Notes: a model not told the origin generated them from the letters alone. 64,000 nucleotides of DNA from Anaerobutyricum hallii (GCF_900209925.1 NZ_LT907978.1:1237219-1301218), one strand, 5' to 3'; positions 7,441 to 15,965 are shown, counted from the first letter of the stretch. Translations and numbers: made by a program.

Positions 7441-7579
7441 GGATTCTAATGCGAGAGAAACGTATCGAAAAGAAATTCGTAACAGACATTATTATAAAAA
7501 TGATATTTTTGTTTTGGATATTCTCAGAGAGGAGATGAAGGACAATGATTCACGCATACAGCGAATCTTATCTATATGA
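7439..7579 (+). pseudogene. C-terminal gene fragment cut off by the IS right end
   Basis: An open frame begins at the IS junction and ends at TGA 7577-7579, encoding about 46 residues (RDSNARETYRKEIR ... FVLDILREEMKDNDSRIQR). It overlaps the start of the next gene by 35 bases, as cotranscribed partner genes often do. It has no start codon of its own in a good context and looks like the end of a protein whose first part was lost. I cannot name the family. Being immediately upstream of an XRE gene suggests a toxin-antitoxin or similar pair. Confidence 0.45.
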
Positions 7580-8192
7580 TGCGAAGCAAAATCTGGCTGA
7601 ATGTTTTGATTATGCGATTAGCAATTGTCGTTTTAATGCAGATATATTTTCAAGGCTGTTTGTCCAATCTGGATATGCAGACAAATTTGAGCGTGGAAAT
7701 CCAGCGATTGTTTCAGGAATATCTGGGATAGAACTGGCTCAAGAAATCATTATGTATGCTTATATGAATTACAAATTTCCAAAAAAAATATTTTCCGAGG
7801 AACGTTCGGAATTCTATTGGGCTGGTTGGGCTTTGGCAGAGTATCAGTGGGTTACCTGTAGACGATTCAAAGATATTTTTTCAAGAATACCTCTTTCAGA
7901 AATTGTTACAATGTATAGCGTATATCATGAAATGGATATAGGGCATTTCATTGAAGATATAAATAAAAAATATATGAGCGTAACACAGGAAATTCATTTA
8001 AAAACAATTCGTGAAAATCGTGGCATATCTCAAGTAGAACTTGCAGCACTTTCAGGTGTAAAACTTCGTTCGATACAAATGTATGAGCAAAAAGTAAATG
8101 ATATTGATAAAGCACAGGCGAGAACCCTTTACAAGCTTTCAAGAGTATTAGGATGCAGCATCGAAGATTTGTTAGAAAATCCGGAACTGTAA
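7545..8192 (+). CDS. XRE-family helix-turn-helix protein
   Basis: 215 residues. The C-terminal part (about 145-210) is an XRE helix-turn-helix: LKTIRENRGISQVELAALSG, then KLRSIQMYEQ. The N-terminal 140 residues form a conserved-looking helical domain with no name I can give (YAISNCRFNADIFSRLF, YWAGWALAEYQW). GAGGAGATGAAGG precedes the ATG. The gene overlaps the fragment ending at 7579, so it was probably the regulator or antitoxin half of a pair whose partner is broken. Confidence 0.7.
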   Translation: MIHAYSESYLYDAKQNLAECFDYAISNCRFNADIFSRLFVQSGYADKFERGNPAIVSGISGIELAQEIIMYAYMNYKFPKKIFSEERSEFYWAGWALAEYQWVTCRRFKDIFSRIPLSEIVTMYSVYHEMDIGHFIEDINKKYMSVTQEIHLKTIRENRGISQVELAALSGVKLRSIQMYEQKVNDIDKAQARTLYKLSRVLGCSIEDLLENPEL

Positions 8193-8252
8193 AAAGTTAA
8201 TGCTTTTTATTTTTGGCAGTACCATAAATATATAGCGTCAGAAAGGAAAATC

Positions 8253-8950
8253 ATGAACCAGAAAAATATAGTAAAAGATATACAGTCAAAACTTTTTGAA
8301 CTTCAGGATATAAAGTATCGGGATTTTCATGCGAAGCTTATGCCGACGGTGAATAAGGAGAAGATTATTGGAGTTCGGATTCCTGTACTGCGTTCATTTG
8401 CAAAGGAGTTTGGTAAAACTAAAGAGGCAAAGCTGTTTTTGCAAGTGCTTCCACATTCATATTATGAAGAAAATAATCTGCATGGTCTTTTACTAGAGCA
8501 GATAAAGGATTACGAAAAGTGTCTACAGGAGCTGGAACGATTTCTGCCTTTTATAGATAATTGGGCAACCTGTGATTTGCTTGTTGTTCGTACGGTAAAA
8601 AGCATCTTGATGTATTTATAGAAGAGGTGTATCGCTGGATACAATCACAGCATACATATACGATACGATTTGGAATTGGTATGTTGATGCGATATTATCT
8701 GGATGAAAATTTTCAGATGGAGTATCCGGAAAAGGTGATGCAGATTTGTTCGGAAGAGTATTATGTGAATATGATGCGGGCATGGTATTTTGCTACGGCA
8801 CTTGCAAAACAATATGAGAACATTCTTCCATTTATAGAGGATAAAAAGCTGGATGTCTGGACACATAATAAAACAATTCAAAAAGCAATTGAGAGTTATC
8901 GGATAACACCGGAGCAAAAAATGTATCTTAGAACATTAAAAATAAAGTAA
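8253..8950 (+). pseudogene. DNA alkylation repair protein (AlkD-like), frameshifted
   Basis: Two frames together make one AlkD-like HEAT-fold glycosylase homologue of the usual ~230 residues. The first (8253-8621) carries GVRIPVLRSFAKEF and FIDNWATCDL. The second continues in another frame with KKHLDVFIEEVYRWIQS and ends at 8950. The frame changes near 8578-8600, where the family normally reads D-x-x-S/P-K-x-F-K-K. The shift equals one missing base (or two extra). The gene is either inactivated or carries a sequencing error. Its start has AAAGGA upstream. Confidence 0.8.
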
Positions 8951-8972
8951 TGATTCCATTCGAGGTGACAAA

Positions 8973-10445
8973 GTGAAATCACTATCAATTTATACACTTA
9001 CAAGAAATCAGAGTATAGAGCATATATCAAAACTGGAAAGACAGTTATCCGGAAGGAAGTTTCCTTTAAAAATACGTACCTGGGAATGGGGGAGTATGAG
9101 GGCATTGGCAGCTCAGTTGGAAATGCATATGCAGGAAGTATATTCCCTCCGTTTTTTCTATTCTTTCCAGATTCCAAGACTGGGAAAAGAGTTTGATCTT
9201 CTTCAGATTAAGGACAATTATATCGTAAATATTGAGTTAAAGAGTGGGGTAGTTTCGGATCAGGCAATTCGTAAGCAGCTGATTCAGAACCGCTATTATT
9301 TATCTGTTTTAGGAAGACCAATTCAATCTTATACCTATATTAGCAGCCAGAACAGGCTGGTTCGTCTGACACATCATGATCATATCGTGGATGCAGGCTG
9401 GGAAAGATTATGTGAGGATTTACAAAAAGAAGGTACGAATTATGAAGGAAATATCGAAGATTTATTTCGGGCGGAGTTATATTTGATTTCACCGATAACA
9501 GACCCTGTCCGTTTTTTAAAAAAGGAATATTTCCTGACTTCTCAGCAAAGAGATATTGAGAAAAAGATTTTAAGAGATATTTATGCAAAGCGATCAGGAT
9601 GTTTTTGGTTTAGTGGAATTCCGGGAACAGGAAAAACCTTGCTTCTTTATGATATTGCTATGAAGCTGTCTGTTCGCCATCGAATCTGTATGGTACATTG
9701 CGAGGAGAATGGAGAAAAGTGGAGAATATTACATGAACGCTTGCAAAGAATTGATTTTTTGGCAGATGAGCAGATTCGCATCGAAGAAAGAAAAGCCGGA
9801 ACACAAATACCGCTTGAAAAATATAGAGGGATTTTAGTTGATGAGGCACATTTGCTTTCCAAAGATAAGATAGAGAGATTGTTAGAGTTAAGCAAAGAGC
9901 AGCCTGTGATATTTTCCAGTGATTCCGAAGATGTTATCTCAACAGAAGAAATGGATAAAGAAAATATAAAAAAGTTGGAAAATCAGACAGATATTAAGGT
10001 GTTTCGATTGACAAATCGTATTCGGACGAATGCGGAACTTTCTACATTTATTCAGAATATGATGCATTTGCCGCCAAGAATGAATTCGCGGGGATATCCG
10101 CACATTTTTGTAGTATATGCAAATGATGATGTTGAGGCAGAGAATTTGCTAAGTGATTATATAAAGCAGGGATATCAGTGGATTGAAATAGAAGAATCAG
10201 AGAGGCAGGAAGCACAGGCAGATTTAAAAATGCAGGCGGTCAGAGATATGGATAAAATAGTTCTTCTTCTTGATGAGCGGTATTATTATGATGAAGAAGG
10301 ATATCTAAGGGCAGCCTGTTTTATGAAAAATGGAAGTTCGTATGTAAGAAAGATTTTTCACAGGTTGAATCATGCAAAGGAAAGTATAGCTTTGGTAGTA
10401 AAGAAAAATGAGAAAGTATATAATACGTTGCTGGAGTTATTATAA
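8973..10445 (+). CDS. PD-(D/E)XK nuclease fused to a DUF2075/SF1-like ATPase
   Basis: 490 residues starting at GTG after GAGGTGAC. The N-terminal part has a restriction-nuclease-like core: Asp75 in KEFDLLQIKD, Glu88 and Lys90 in IVNIELKSG, then Gln102. The second part is a P-loop ATPase: Walker A GIPGTGKT at 215-222, Walker B GILVDEAH at 287-293, and RLTNRIRTNAELSTFI resembling the arginine-containing motif of DUF2075 proteins. There is no membrane segment. Such nuclease plus helicase-like fusions are frequent in phage-defence and DNA-processing genes, but this protein's role is not known. It stands alone, 22 bases after the broken AlkD gene. Confidence 0.7.
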   Translation: MKSLSIYTLTRNQSIEHISKLERQLSGRKFPLKIRTWEWGSMRALAAQLEMHMQEVYSLRFFYSFQIPRLGKEFDLLQIKDNYIVNIELKSGVVSDQAIRKQLIQNRYYLSVLGRPIQSYTYISSQNRLVRLTHHDHIVDAGWERLCEDLQKEGTNYEGNIEDLFRAELYLISPITDPVRFLKKEYFLTSQQRDIEKKILRDIYAKRSGCFWFSGIPGTGKTLLLYDIAMKLSVRHRICMVHCEENGEKWRILHERLQRIDFLADEQIRIEERKAGTQIPLEKYRGILVDEAHLLSKDKIERLLELSKEQPVIFSSDSEDVISTEEMDKENIKKLENQTDIKVFRLTNRIRTNAELSTFIQNMMHLPPRMNSRGYPHIFVVYANDDVEAENLLSDYIKQGYQWIEIEESERQEAQADLKMQAVRDMDKIVLLLDERYYYDEEGYLRAACFMKNGSSYVRKIFHRLNHAKESIALVVKKNEKVYNTLLELL

Positions 10446-10470
10446 ACAAAAGAAAATAATGGGGAAGCGC

Positions 10471-10634
10471 TAGAGCGTGTTTGAAAAATCATTCCTACAA
10501 TCTGTACGCCCCAATTTGCGGTATATTTTGCCTTCATTCAGTTGACGTAGCCCGCTACGCCGCCCTCATTCAGGCGAAATCTCCCACAAATTGTAACGCA
10601 CATCTTGCAGAAAGCATTTTTCGAACACGCTCTA
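10471..10634. repeat. MITE-like repeat with terminal inverted repeats
   Basis: A 164-bp unit begins TAGAGCGTGTTTGAAAAAT and ends with the near-exact reverse complement ATTTTTCGAACACGCTCTA. The ends are TA dinucleotides. The interior contains a GTAGCCCGCTAC palindrome and repeated CATTCAG words. A short frame running through it (10481-10726) is not a gene. Confidence 0.75.
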
Positions 10635-10725
10635 AAAAAATGTATTTTACCAAGTGTGTTTTCTCTACTTTTTTTGTTATATTTTGTGCTATAATAAAAA
10701 TAATTTTTTTTAGAGGAGACATATA

Positions 10726-11751
10726 ATGCTAGATTTTGTAAACGATTATTCAGAAGGCGCCCATGAAAAGATTTTACAGCGATTGTTAGAAACTAACATG
10801 GAAAAGCTGTCTGGCTATGGGACAGATCAATATTGTGAGTCAGCAAAACAGAAAATCAGGGAAGCCTGTGAATGTCCAGAGGCAGATATTTATTTTTTAG
10901 TTGGCGGAACACAGACGAATGCTACGGTTATTGATGCTTTGCTTGAGCAGTACGAAGGAGTTGTATCTGCAGATACAGGACATATCAGTACACATGAGGC
11001 AGGAGCAATTGAAGCATCCGCCCATAAAGTGTTGGCAATTCCGCATAAGAACGGGAAAGTTACTGCAAAAGCCGTAAAACAGTATTTTGCAGATTTTTAT
11101 GCAGATGGCAACCATGAACATATGGTATTTCCGGGAATGGTGTATATTTCCCATCCGACAGAATACGGTACACTTTACAGTAAAAAAGAATTGGAAGAGT
11201 TGTCTATAGTCTGTCATGAATATGATGCACCACTTTATTTAGATGGTGCGAGACTTGGCTATGGTCTTGTCAGTGAAGAAAACGATGTAACACTAGCGGA
11301 CATTGCTTCTTTATGTGATGCATTTTACATCGGTGGTACAAAGGTTGGAGCATTATGCGGAGAGGCAGTTGTATTTCCGAAGAATAATGCACCGAAGCAT
11401 TTCATGACAATCATAAAGCAGCATGGAGCACTTCTTGCAAAAGGACGATTGCTTGGTGTACAGTTTGATACTCTTTTTACAGATGATTTATATCTTACAA
11501 TTAGTAAAAATGCGATTAAAACAGCGAATACATTGAAAGAGGCTCTAAAAGAGAAGGGGTATACTTTCTATATAGATTCTCCAACAAATCAGATCTTTCT
11601 GGTCTTAGAAGATGAAAGATTAAAACAGTTAGAGGAAGAAGCAGCAGTCAGCTTTTGGGAAAAGGCAGATGATAACCACACGATCATTCGCCTTGCTACA
11701 AGCTGGGCTACAAAAGAGGAAGAAATCAAAGCACTGATTGAAATCTTATAA
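10726..11751 (+). CDS. ltaE: Low-specificity L-threonine aldolase, PLP-dependent
   Basis: 341 residues, normal length. The fold-type I PLP signature is clear: substrate/PLP residues in YFLVGGTQTNATV, LYLDGARLGYGL (the aspartate that pairs with the PLP nitrogen), and the Schiff-base lysine in FYIGGTKVGALCGE. Family members split threonine or allo-threonine into glycine and acetaldehyde. AGAGGAGA precedes the ATG and a TATAAT box lies near 10690. The gene stands alone, with the MITE-like repeat immediately upstream. Confidence 0.88.
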   Translation: MLDFVNDYSEGAHEKILQRLLETNMEKLSGYGTDQYCESAKQKIREACECPEADIYFLVGGTQTNATVIDALLEQYEGVVSADTGHISTHEAGAIEASAHKVLAIPHKNGKVTAKAVKQYFADFYADGNHEHMVFPGMVYISHPTEYGTLYSKKELEELSIVCHEYDAPLYLDGARLGYGLVSEENDVTLADIASLCDAFYIGGTKVGALCGEAVVFPKNNAPKHFMTIIKQHGALLAKGRLLGVQFDTLFTDDLYLTISKNAIKTANTLKEALKEKGYTFYIDSPTNQIFLVLEDERLKQLEEEAAVSFWEKADDNHTIIRLATSWATKEEEIKALIEIL

Positions 11752-11764
11752 ATTAGAGAGTATA

Positions 11765-11945
11765 TTTATCTCAGTCGAGAAGACTCCCACCTCTTTCAGG
11801 TGGTGAGTGACAGCAAATTTGTCTCAGTGAGAGTCCAATCTCCGACTGAGATAAACGCTCCGCGAGGATGCGCAGTGATTCTGTAAAGAATATGTCAGCT
11901 TACGCTGACCAGAATCACGCGCCAAGTCTCGCGGCTGCTCGACTT
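11765..11945 (+). repeat. Structured repeat family B1, full copy 1
   Basis: A ~181-bp unit. Its first half is closed by TATCTCAGTCG / CGACTGAGATA and contains the small hairpin CCACCTCTTTCAGGTGG. The second half folds as nested stems (CCGCGAG/CTCGCGG, GTGATTCTG/CAGAATCAC, GTCAGC/GCTGAC). A second full copy lies at 45291-45472 in reverse, with partial copies at 32523 and 59536. The small hairpins resemble IS200/IS605 ends, so it may be a non-autonomous relative (inference). Confidence 0.8.
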
Positions 11946-11974
11946 GAATATTTTTAAGAAAAAAGTATCTATTA

Positions 11975-12157
11975 CAAAGACAGATTTTAAGAAAAGAATC
12001 AAAGATATTTTTATGACTTTCACGTTATGGAATTCTGACCAAAAACTTCGAGAGAGTTATCGAGAAGTTTTGTTTTGGGGCAGAATGGAATGTTTAACGT
12101 GACGGAATAAAAATACTTTGTATTTTTTTCTTAAAATCGTCTGTAGACAAGTATAGT
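11975..12157 (+). repeat. Long imperfect hairpin upstream of hydF
   Basis: About 180 bases form one long imperfect inverted repeat. The left arm reads CAGATTTTAAGAAAAGAAT ... TGGAATTCTGACC, and the right arm contains the complementary series up to TTCTTAAAATCGTCTGTAG. The apex is at about 12050-12075 (AAAACTTC / GAAGTTTT). It ends 17 bases before the hydF ATG. It could be a decayed inverted-repeat element or an RNA structure in the hydF leader. Confidence 0.65.
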
Positions 12158-12173
12158 TTGAAAGGAGCATTTT

Positions 12174-13400
12174 ATGAGTTTAAATGATACCCCATCCGGG
12201 GAAAGAATACATATTGGTTTTTTTGGCAGACGAAATGCCGGAAAGTCTAGCGTGGTAAATGCGGTGACCGGTCAGGAGCTGGCAGTTGTTTCAGATACAA
12301 AGGGGACAACAACAGACCCTGTTTCTAAAGCAATGGAGCTTTTGCCGTTAGGTCCGGTTCTGATTATTGATACACCTGGATTTGACGATGAAGGACAGCT
12401 TGGAGAACTTCGTGTGCGGAAAACAAAGCAGATATTAAACAAAACAGATATTGCAGTACTTGTTATAGATGCGGTAGAAGGTTTAAAGCAATGTGATGAA
12501 GAATTGCTATCTATTTTTAAAGAAAAAGATATACCGTATTTACTTGTATACAATAAAGAAGATATGCTTAAGGAAGAGCAAAAGGATCCTTTGGTAGAGG
12601 ACAATAACAATGTGGTATATGTGAGTGCCCTGCAAAAGACGCATATTCAGGAATTAAAAGAAAAACTTGCAAAACAGATAAAAACAGAAGATCAGACATT
12701 ACAGCTTGTTGGAGATCTTGTTCAGCCTTCTGATCTCATTATACTGGTTATTCCAATTGATTCTGCTGCGCCGAAGGGAAGACTGATTTTACCACAGCAG
12801 CAGGTTATCCGCGATATATTAGAAGCGGGAGGGGCGGCTATATGTGTGAAAGAAACAGAACTTTCGAAACTACTTACTGATCTGGGGAATCGTCCGAGTA
12901 TGGTAATTACGGACAGCCAGGCGTTTGCTCAGGTGAGCCAGGTGGTACCGGAAGAAATTTTGCTTACCTCCTTTTCTATTTTAATGGCAAGATATAAGGG
13001 ATTTTTAGATGAAGCGGTACAGGGAGCGGCAGCGATCCGACAACTGAAAGATGGAGATCGTGTTCTCATTTCAGAAGGGTGTACACATCATCGTCAATGT
13101 GATGATATCGGAACGGTAAAGATTCCTCGGTGGCTGAAAAATTATACAGGAAAGAATCTTATAATTGAAACCTCCTCCGGTCGGGAATTTCCAGAAGACC
13201 TTTCTCCGTTTTCATTAATTATTCACTGTGGCGGCTGTATGCTCAATGGACGTGAAATGAAGTATCGTATGAAGTGTGCAAAAGATCAGCATATCCCATT
13301 CACAAACTATGGAATTGCCATTGCACATATGCAGGGAATTTTAGAAAGAAGTATTCAAGTATTCCCCGATCTTGTTAAAAAGATAAAATCTGATCTGTAG
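12174..13400 (+). CDS. hydF: [FeFe]-hydrogenase H-cluster maturation GTPase HydF
   Basis: 408 residues, the usual length. The N-terminal GTPase has G1 GRRNAGKSS, G2/G3 around TKGTTTDP and DTPGFDD, and G4 YNKEDM. The C-terminal FeS-binding domain has CTHHRQCDD (HxH-type ligand region) and IHCGGCMLNGREM (CxxC), the cluster site on which the 2Fe subcluster is assembled. HydF passes that precursor to HydA together with HydE and HydG, which are not in this window. AAAGGAG precedes the ATG. Its presence shows the organism makes or consumes H2 by an [FeFe] enzyme. Confidence 0.95.
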   Translation: MSLNDTPSGERIHIGFFGRRNAGKSSVVNAVTGQELAVVSDTKGTTTDPVSKAMELLPLGPVLIIDTPGFDDEGQLGELRVRKTKQILNKTDIAVLVIDAVEGLKQCDEELLSIFKEKDIPYLLVYNKEDMLKEEQKDPLVEDNNNVVYVSALQKTHIQELKEKLAKQIKTEDQTLQLVGDLVQPSDLIILVIPIDSAAPKGRLILPQQQVIRDILEAGGAAICVKETELSKLLTDLGNRPSMVITDSQAFAQVSQVVPEEILLTSFSILMARYKGFLDEAVQGAAAIRQLKDGDRVLISEGCTHHRQCDDIGTVKIPRWLKNYTGKNLIIETSSGREFPEDLSPFSLIIHCGGCMLNGREMKYRMKCAKDQHIPFTNYGIAIAHMQGILERSIQVFPDLVKKIKSDL

Positions 13401-13411
13401 ATTTTAAAATC

Positions 13412-13476
13412 AACAAAAAAACGATATCTCTTAGATAGCTGAATGTGCATCTTATCTTAGGGATATCGTTTTTCTG
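13412..13476. terminator. Bidirectional hairpin terminator
   Basis: AAAAACGATATCTCTTAGATA pairs with TATCTTAGGGATATCGTTTTT. It lies between convergent hydF and the HD-domain gene, with A and T tracts on the two sides. Confidence 0.75.
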
Positions 13477-13509
13477 TTATGTGTATTTATTGTATTAAAA
13501 TCACACAAA

Positions 13510-13980
13510 TCAAGCCTGTGCAGAACGCTTTGTAAGAGTTTCTACAGTAGAACAATATTTGTCTACAAGACATACCAGGAGTGCCTCACGACTTCGTGGC
13601 ACTTTGGTAAGATTCAGCGGCCACATATGGTGTGCGATAATGTCCTTTTCTTTATCGGTTAAAGAAAAGCGGGTGCTGGCATTGAGAAGAGCAGTGTGTG
13701 CATGAGAAAATCCATGCCACTTATGGCTGTCATCTTTCTCGTGCCAGTCATAAAGATAAAAGTCGTGAAGAAAAGCACCAATGACAAGGGACTTTACGTT
13801 AGAACCAAGCCCCAGGCGTTTATTTAAGTAATAGCATACTTTTGTAACATACATAACGTGCTCGTACGTACTTACGCTGCCATGCTGACAGAAACTTTTC
13901 ATGGAACGTGCTTCTTTACTATTACAGTATTTTTCTAATATTGTATGAATTTCCTGAATTTCTGTATTGCTTAACTTCAT
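13510..13980 (-). CDS. HD-domain phosphohydrolase-like protein
   Basis: 156 residues with HD-superfamily metal ligands: an early His in STYEHVMYVTK, the HD pair in GAFLHDFYLYDWHE, HAHTALLNAS, IIAHHMWPLN, and the distal aspartate in CLVDKYCST. These enzymes hydrolyse phosphate esters of nucleotides or related compounds. The substrate here is unknown. AAAGGATG precedes the ATG. It is a single gene, convergent with hydF. Confidence 0.8.
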   Translation of the reverse strand: MKLSNTEIQEIHTILEKYCNSKEARSMKSFCQHGSVSTYEHVMYVTKVCYYLNKRLGLGSNVKSLVIGAFLHDFYLYDWHEKDDSHKWHGFSHAHTALLNASTRFSLTDKEKDIIAHHMWPLNLTKVPRSREALLVCLVDKYCSTVETLTKRSAQA

Positions 13981-14048
13981 ATAAAATCATCCTTTAAAAT
14001 CATCATTTATATTATAGCCCTGTTACAATCTGTTGAAAATATTTGGAC

Positions 14049-15374
14049 TTAGATTACTTCTGTCTTCCAGTAGGCAGCGCTATATGGAGGAAGATCCATG
14101 CCACCGCCAAAGTCAACAGTTTCTCCTGTAACAAGATCTGTTCCAAGACCGGAGCGCGCATTAAAATCAGCATGAAATGTGTTGGAATCAGCATTGATTG
14201 CAACAATAACACGTTCCTCATCACAGCTTCTTTCAAAAATGAGTTGTTTATCTCTTACAAGAAGATTTGCATAGCCACCGTTGTATAAAGCCGGGTGAGT
14301 GTGGTGTGCTTTCGCATAAGCGGCAATTGCATCAGAAAGTTCGTTCCATTCCGGTTTTTCAAGACGAGGACGAATCTCTTCATCACGACCCTGTTTTTTA
14401 CCTTCAATGCCCCATTCACTTCCATAATATATAGAAGGAACACCTGGCATTCCAAATAGCAGGCCATAAATAACAGGCAGCTGCTGTTTATCCTCTAATA
14501 TAGTGGCAATACGGCTGACATCATGATTATCTACAAAAGAGAGAAGATGCTTTCCGCGGTAAATACACCAGTTTTCATAACCAAACTGGCGGTTTAAGCT
14601 GTAGCTGATTTCATGCATGTTCGCACAGTTGAAACTGGAATACAATCCCTTGTAACATTCATAGTTTGTAACGGAATGACACTTCTCATCATTCATATAC
14701 ATATTATAATCGCCATGTAATGTTTCTCCCATAAGAACAAAATCTTCTTTCAGAGTACTGGTAAAACGGCGTAGCTCTTTTAAGTAAAAATCACTCAAAC
14801 AGTAAGCAACATCAAGGCGGAGACCGTCAATACCATAAAGGTCTGTCCACTGTTTGATTGCATCGAACTGGTGTTGTCTGACATCCGGATTATCAAGATT
14901 TAACTTAACAAGTTCGTTATGTCCTTCCCATCCTTCATACCAGAATCCATCATTATATTCTGTATTGCCATCAAAACTTAAATGAAACCAGGCACAATAA
15001 GGACTGTCCCATTTCTTTTCCTGCACATCCTTAAATGCCCAGAAACCGCGGCCAACATGATTAAATACACCGTCAAATAAAATTTTAAGACCTGCCTCGT
15101 GAATAGCATCACATACTTCCTTTAAGTCATCGTTCGTGCCAAGACGGCGGTCTAGGGTGTAGTAATCTCTGGTGTCATATCCATGATAGTCACTTTCCAT
15201 GAGAGGATTAAAGAGAACACAGGTAGCACCGAGCTTTTTAATATGAGAAATCCAGTCCTTTACTTCAAGGATGGAATGTCTCACGACACTGTCATCGCTG
15301 CTTCTTTCTTCATTTAAAACTCCACAGAGTCCTAATGGATAAATCTGGTAAACTACTGCTTCATCGAACCACAT
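14049..15374 (-). CDS. GH13 alpha-amylase family protein (cyclomaltodextrinase/neopullulanase-like)
   Basis: 441 residues of a GH13 (beta/alpha)8 barrel plus a short C-terminal beta domain. The four conserved regions are present: DGVFNHVG, GLRLDVAYC (nucleophile Asp), LMGETLHGD (acid/base Glu) and FVDNHDVSR (third Asp). There is no signal peptide, so it acts on imported maltooligosaccharides or cyclodextrin-like substrates in the cytoplasm. It lacks the N-terminal domain of larger neopullulanases. AGGAGGG precedes the ATG. Confidence 0.88.
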   Translation of the reverse strand: MWFDEAVVYQIYPLGLCGVLNEERSSDDSVVRHSILEVKDWISHIKKLGATCVLFNPLMESDYHGYDTRDYYTLDRRLGTNDDLKEVCDAIHEAGLKILFDGVFNHVGRGFWAFKDVQEKKWDSPYCAWFHLSFDGNTEYNDGFWYEGWEGHNELVKLNLDNPDVRQHQFDAIKQWTDLYGIDGLRLDVAYCLSDFYLKELRRFTSTLKEDFVLMGETLHGDYNMYMNDEKCHSVTNYECYKGLYSSFNCANMHEISYSLNRQFGYENWCIYRGKHLLSFVDNHDVSRIATILEDKQQLPVIYGLLFGMPGVPSIYYGSEWGIEGKKQGRDEEIRPRLEKPEWNELSDAIAAYAKAHHTHPALYNGGYANLLVRDKQLIFERSCDEERVIVAINADSNTFHADFNARSGLGTDLVTGETVDFGGGMDLPPYSAAYWKTEVI

Positions 15375-15509
15375 AAGCTGTCCCTCCTAAATATAGAAAA
15401 TGCTCGTCAGCCTTAAAAAATTGAGCCTCCGAGCATTTTCATTATAGCATAAATTCTGTCAAGATTCAAATTGGAAGGTCCAATTTAGGCATACAATTTG
15501 AAGAAAAAA

Positions 15510-15746
15510 CTATGCTGTGATATAAGGGGAGATTGCCTTCATGATCGTTGGCATCTCATTTTCTCTTTCCATGATTCTTAAATCAACTTTGTTGCGGATA
15601 TCCATAGTCATTACTCCAAGAAGAGACTTGGCATCTACAACGTACTGTCCATAAATTAAGTCAAAGTGGCTTTCAAAATCTTCAATAGCTTTTACAAATG
15701 ATGTCGCATTATCCACAGAGCCAAACTTGATTGTGACTGTTTTCAT
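15510..15746 (-). CDS. HPr-like protein without the phospho-acceptor histidine
   Basis: 78 residues with the HPr-fold pattern: initial strand TVTIKFGSVDNA, a helix with FVKAIEDF, and AKSLLGVMTMDI, which matches HPr's S-I-L-G-I/M-M segment. The loop where HPr carries His15 (G-L-H-A-R-P) reads GSVDNATSF, so neither the histidine nor the arginine is present. It cannot serve in PTS transfer the normal way and may be regulatory. I use the ATG at 15746 because GGAG lies nine bases upstream; the longer frame has no ribosome site. Confidence 0.75.
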   Translation of the reverse strand: MKTVTIKFGSVDNATSFVKAIEDFESHFDLIYGQYVVDAKSLLGVMTMDIRNKVDLRIMERENEMPTIMKAISPYITA

Positions 15747-15936
15747 AATTCTACATCTCCTTATCATAAATGTATATTATACCGGTAAACAGATTGTCGG
15801 TATAAAAAATAAATATTTAATAAATCGTTTTGACGATTTTGGCTTATAATATTTCATATAAGGCAAAAAGTCAAGAAAAATTTTCAGAAGAAAGAAAATC
15901 GTAAAAAAAATAAAGTGAACATATTTTGAAAGCTTC

Positions 15937-15965
15937 TTGCATTTTTTATTCAAAATAGATATAAT
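15937..15965 (+). promoter_or_regulatory. Promoter of the amino-acid ABC transporter operon
   Basis: TTGCAT (15937-15942), 17-base spacer, TATAAT (15960-15965), about 50 bases before the substrate-binding protein start. Confidence 0.6.

Noticed and set aside
10481-10726. 81-codon frame upstream of threonine aldolase
   Set aside because: It runs through the MITE-like repeat and has no ribosome site; its translation has no protein-like features.
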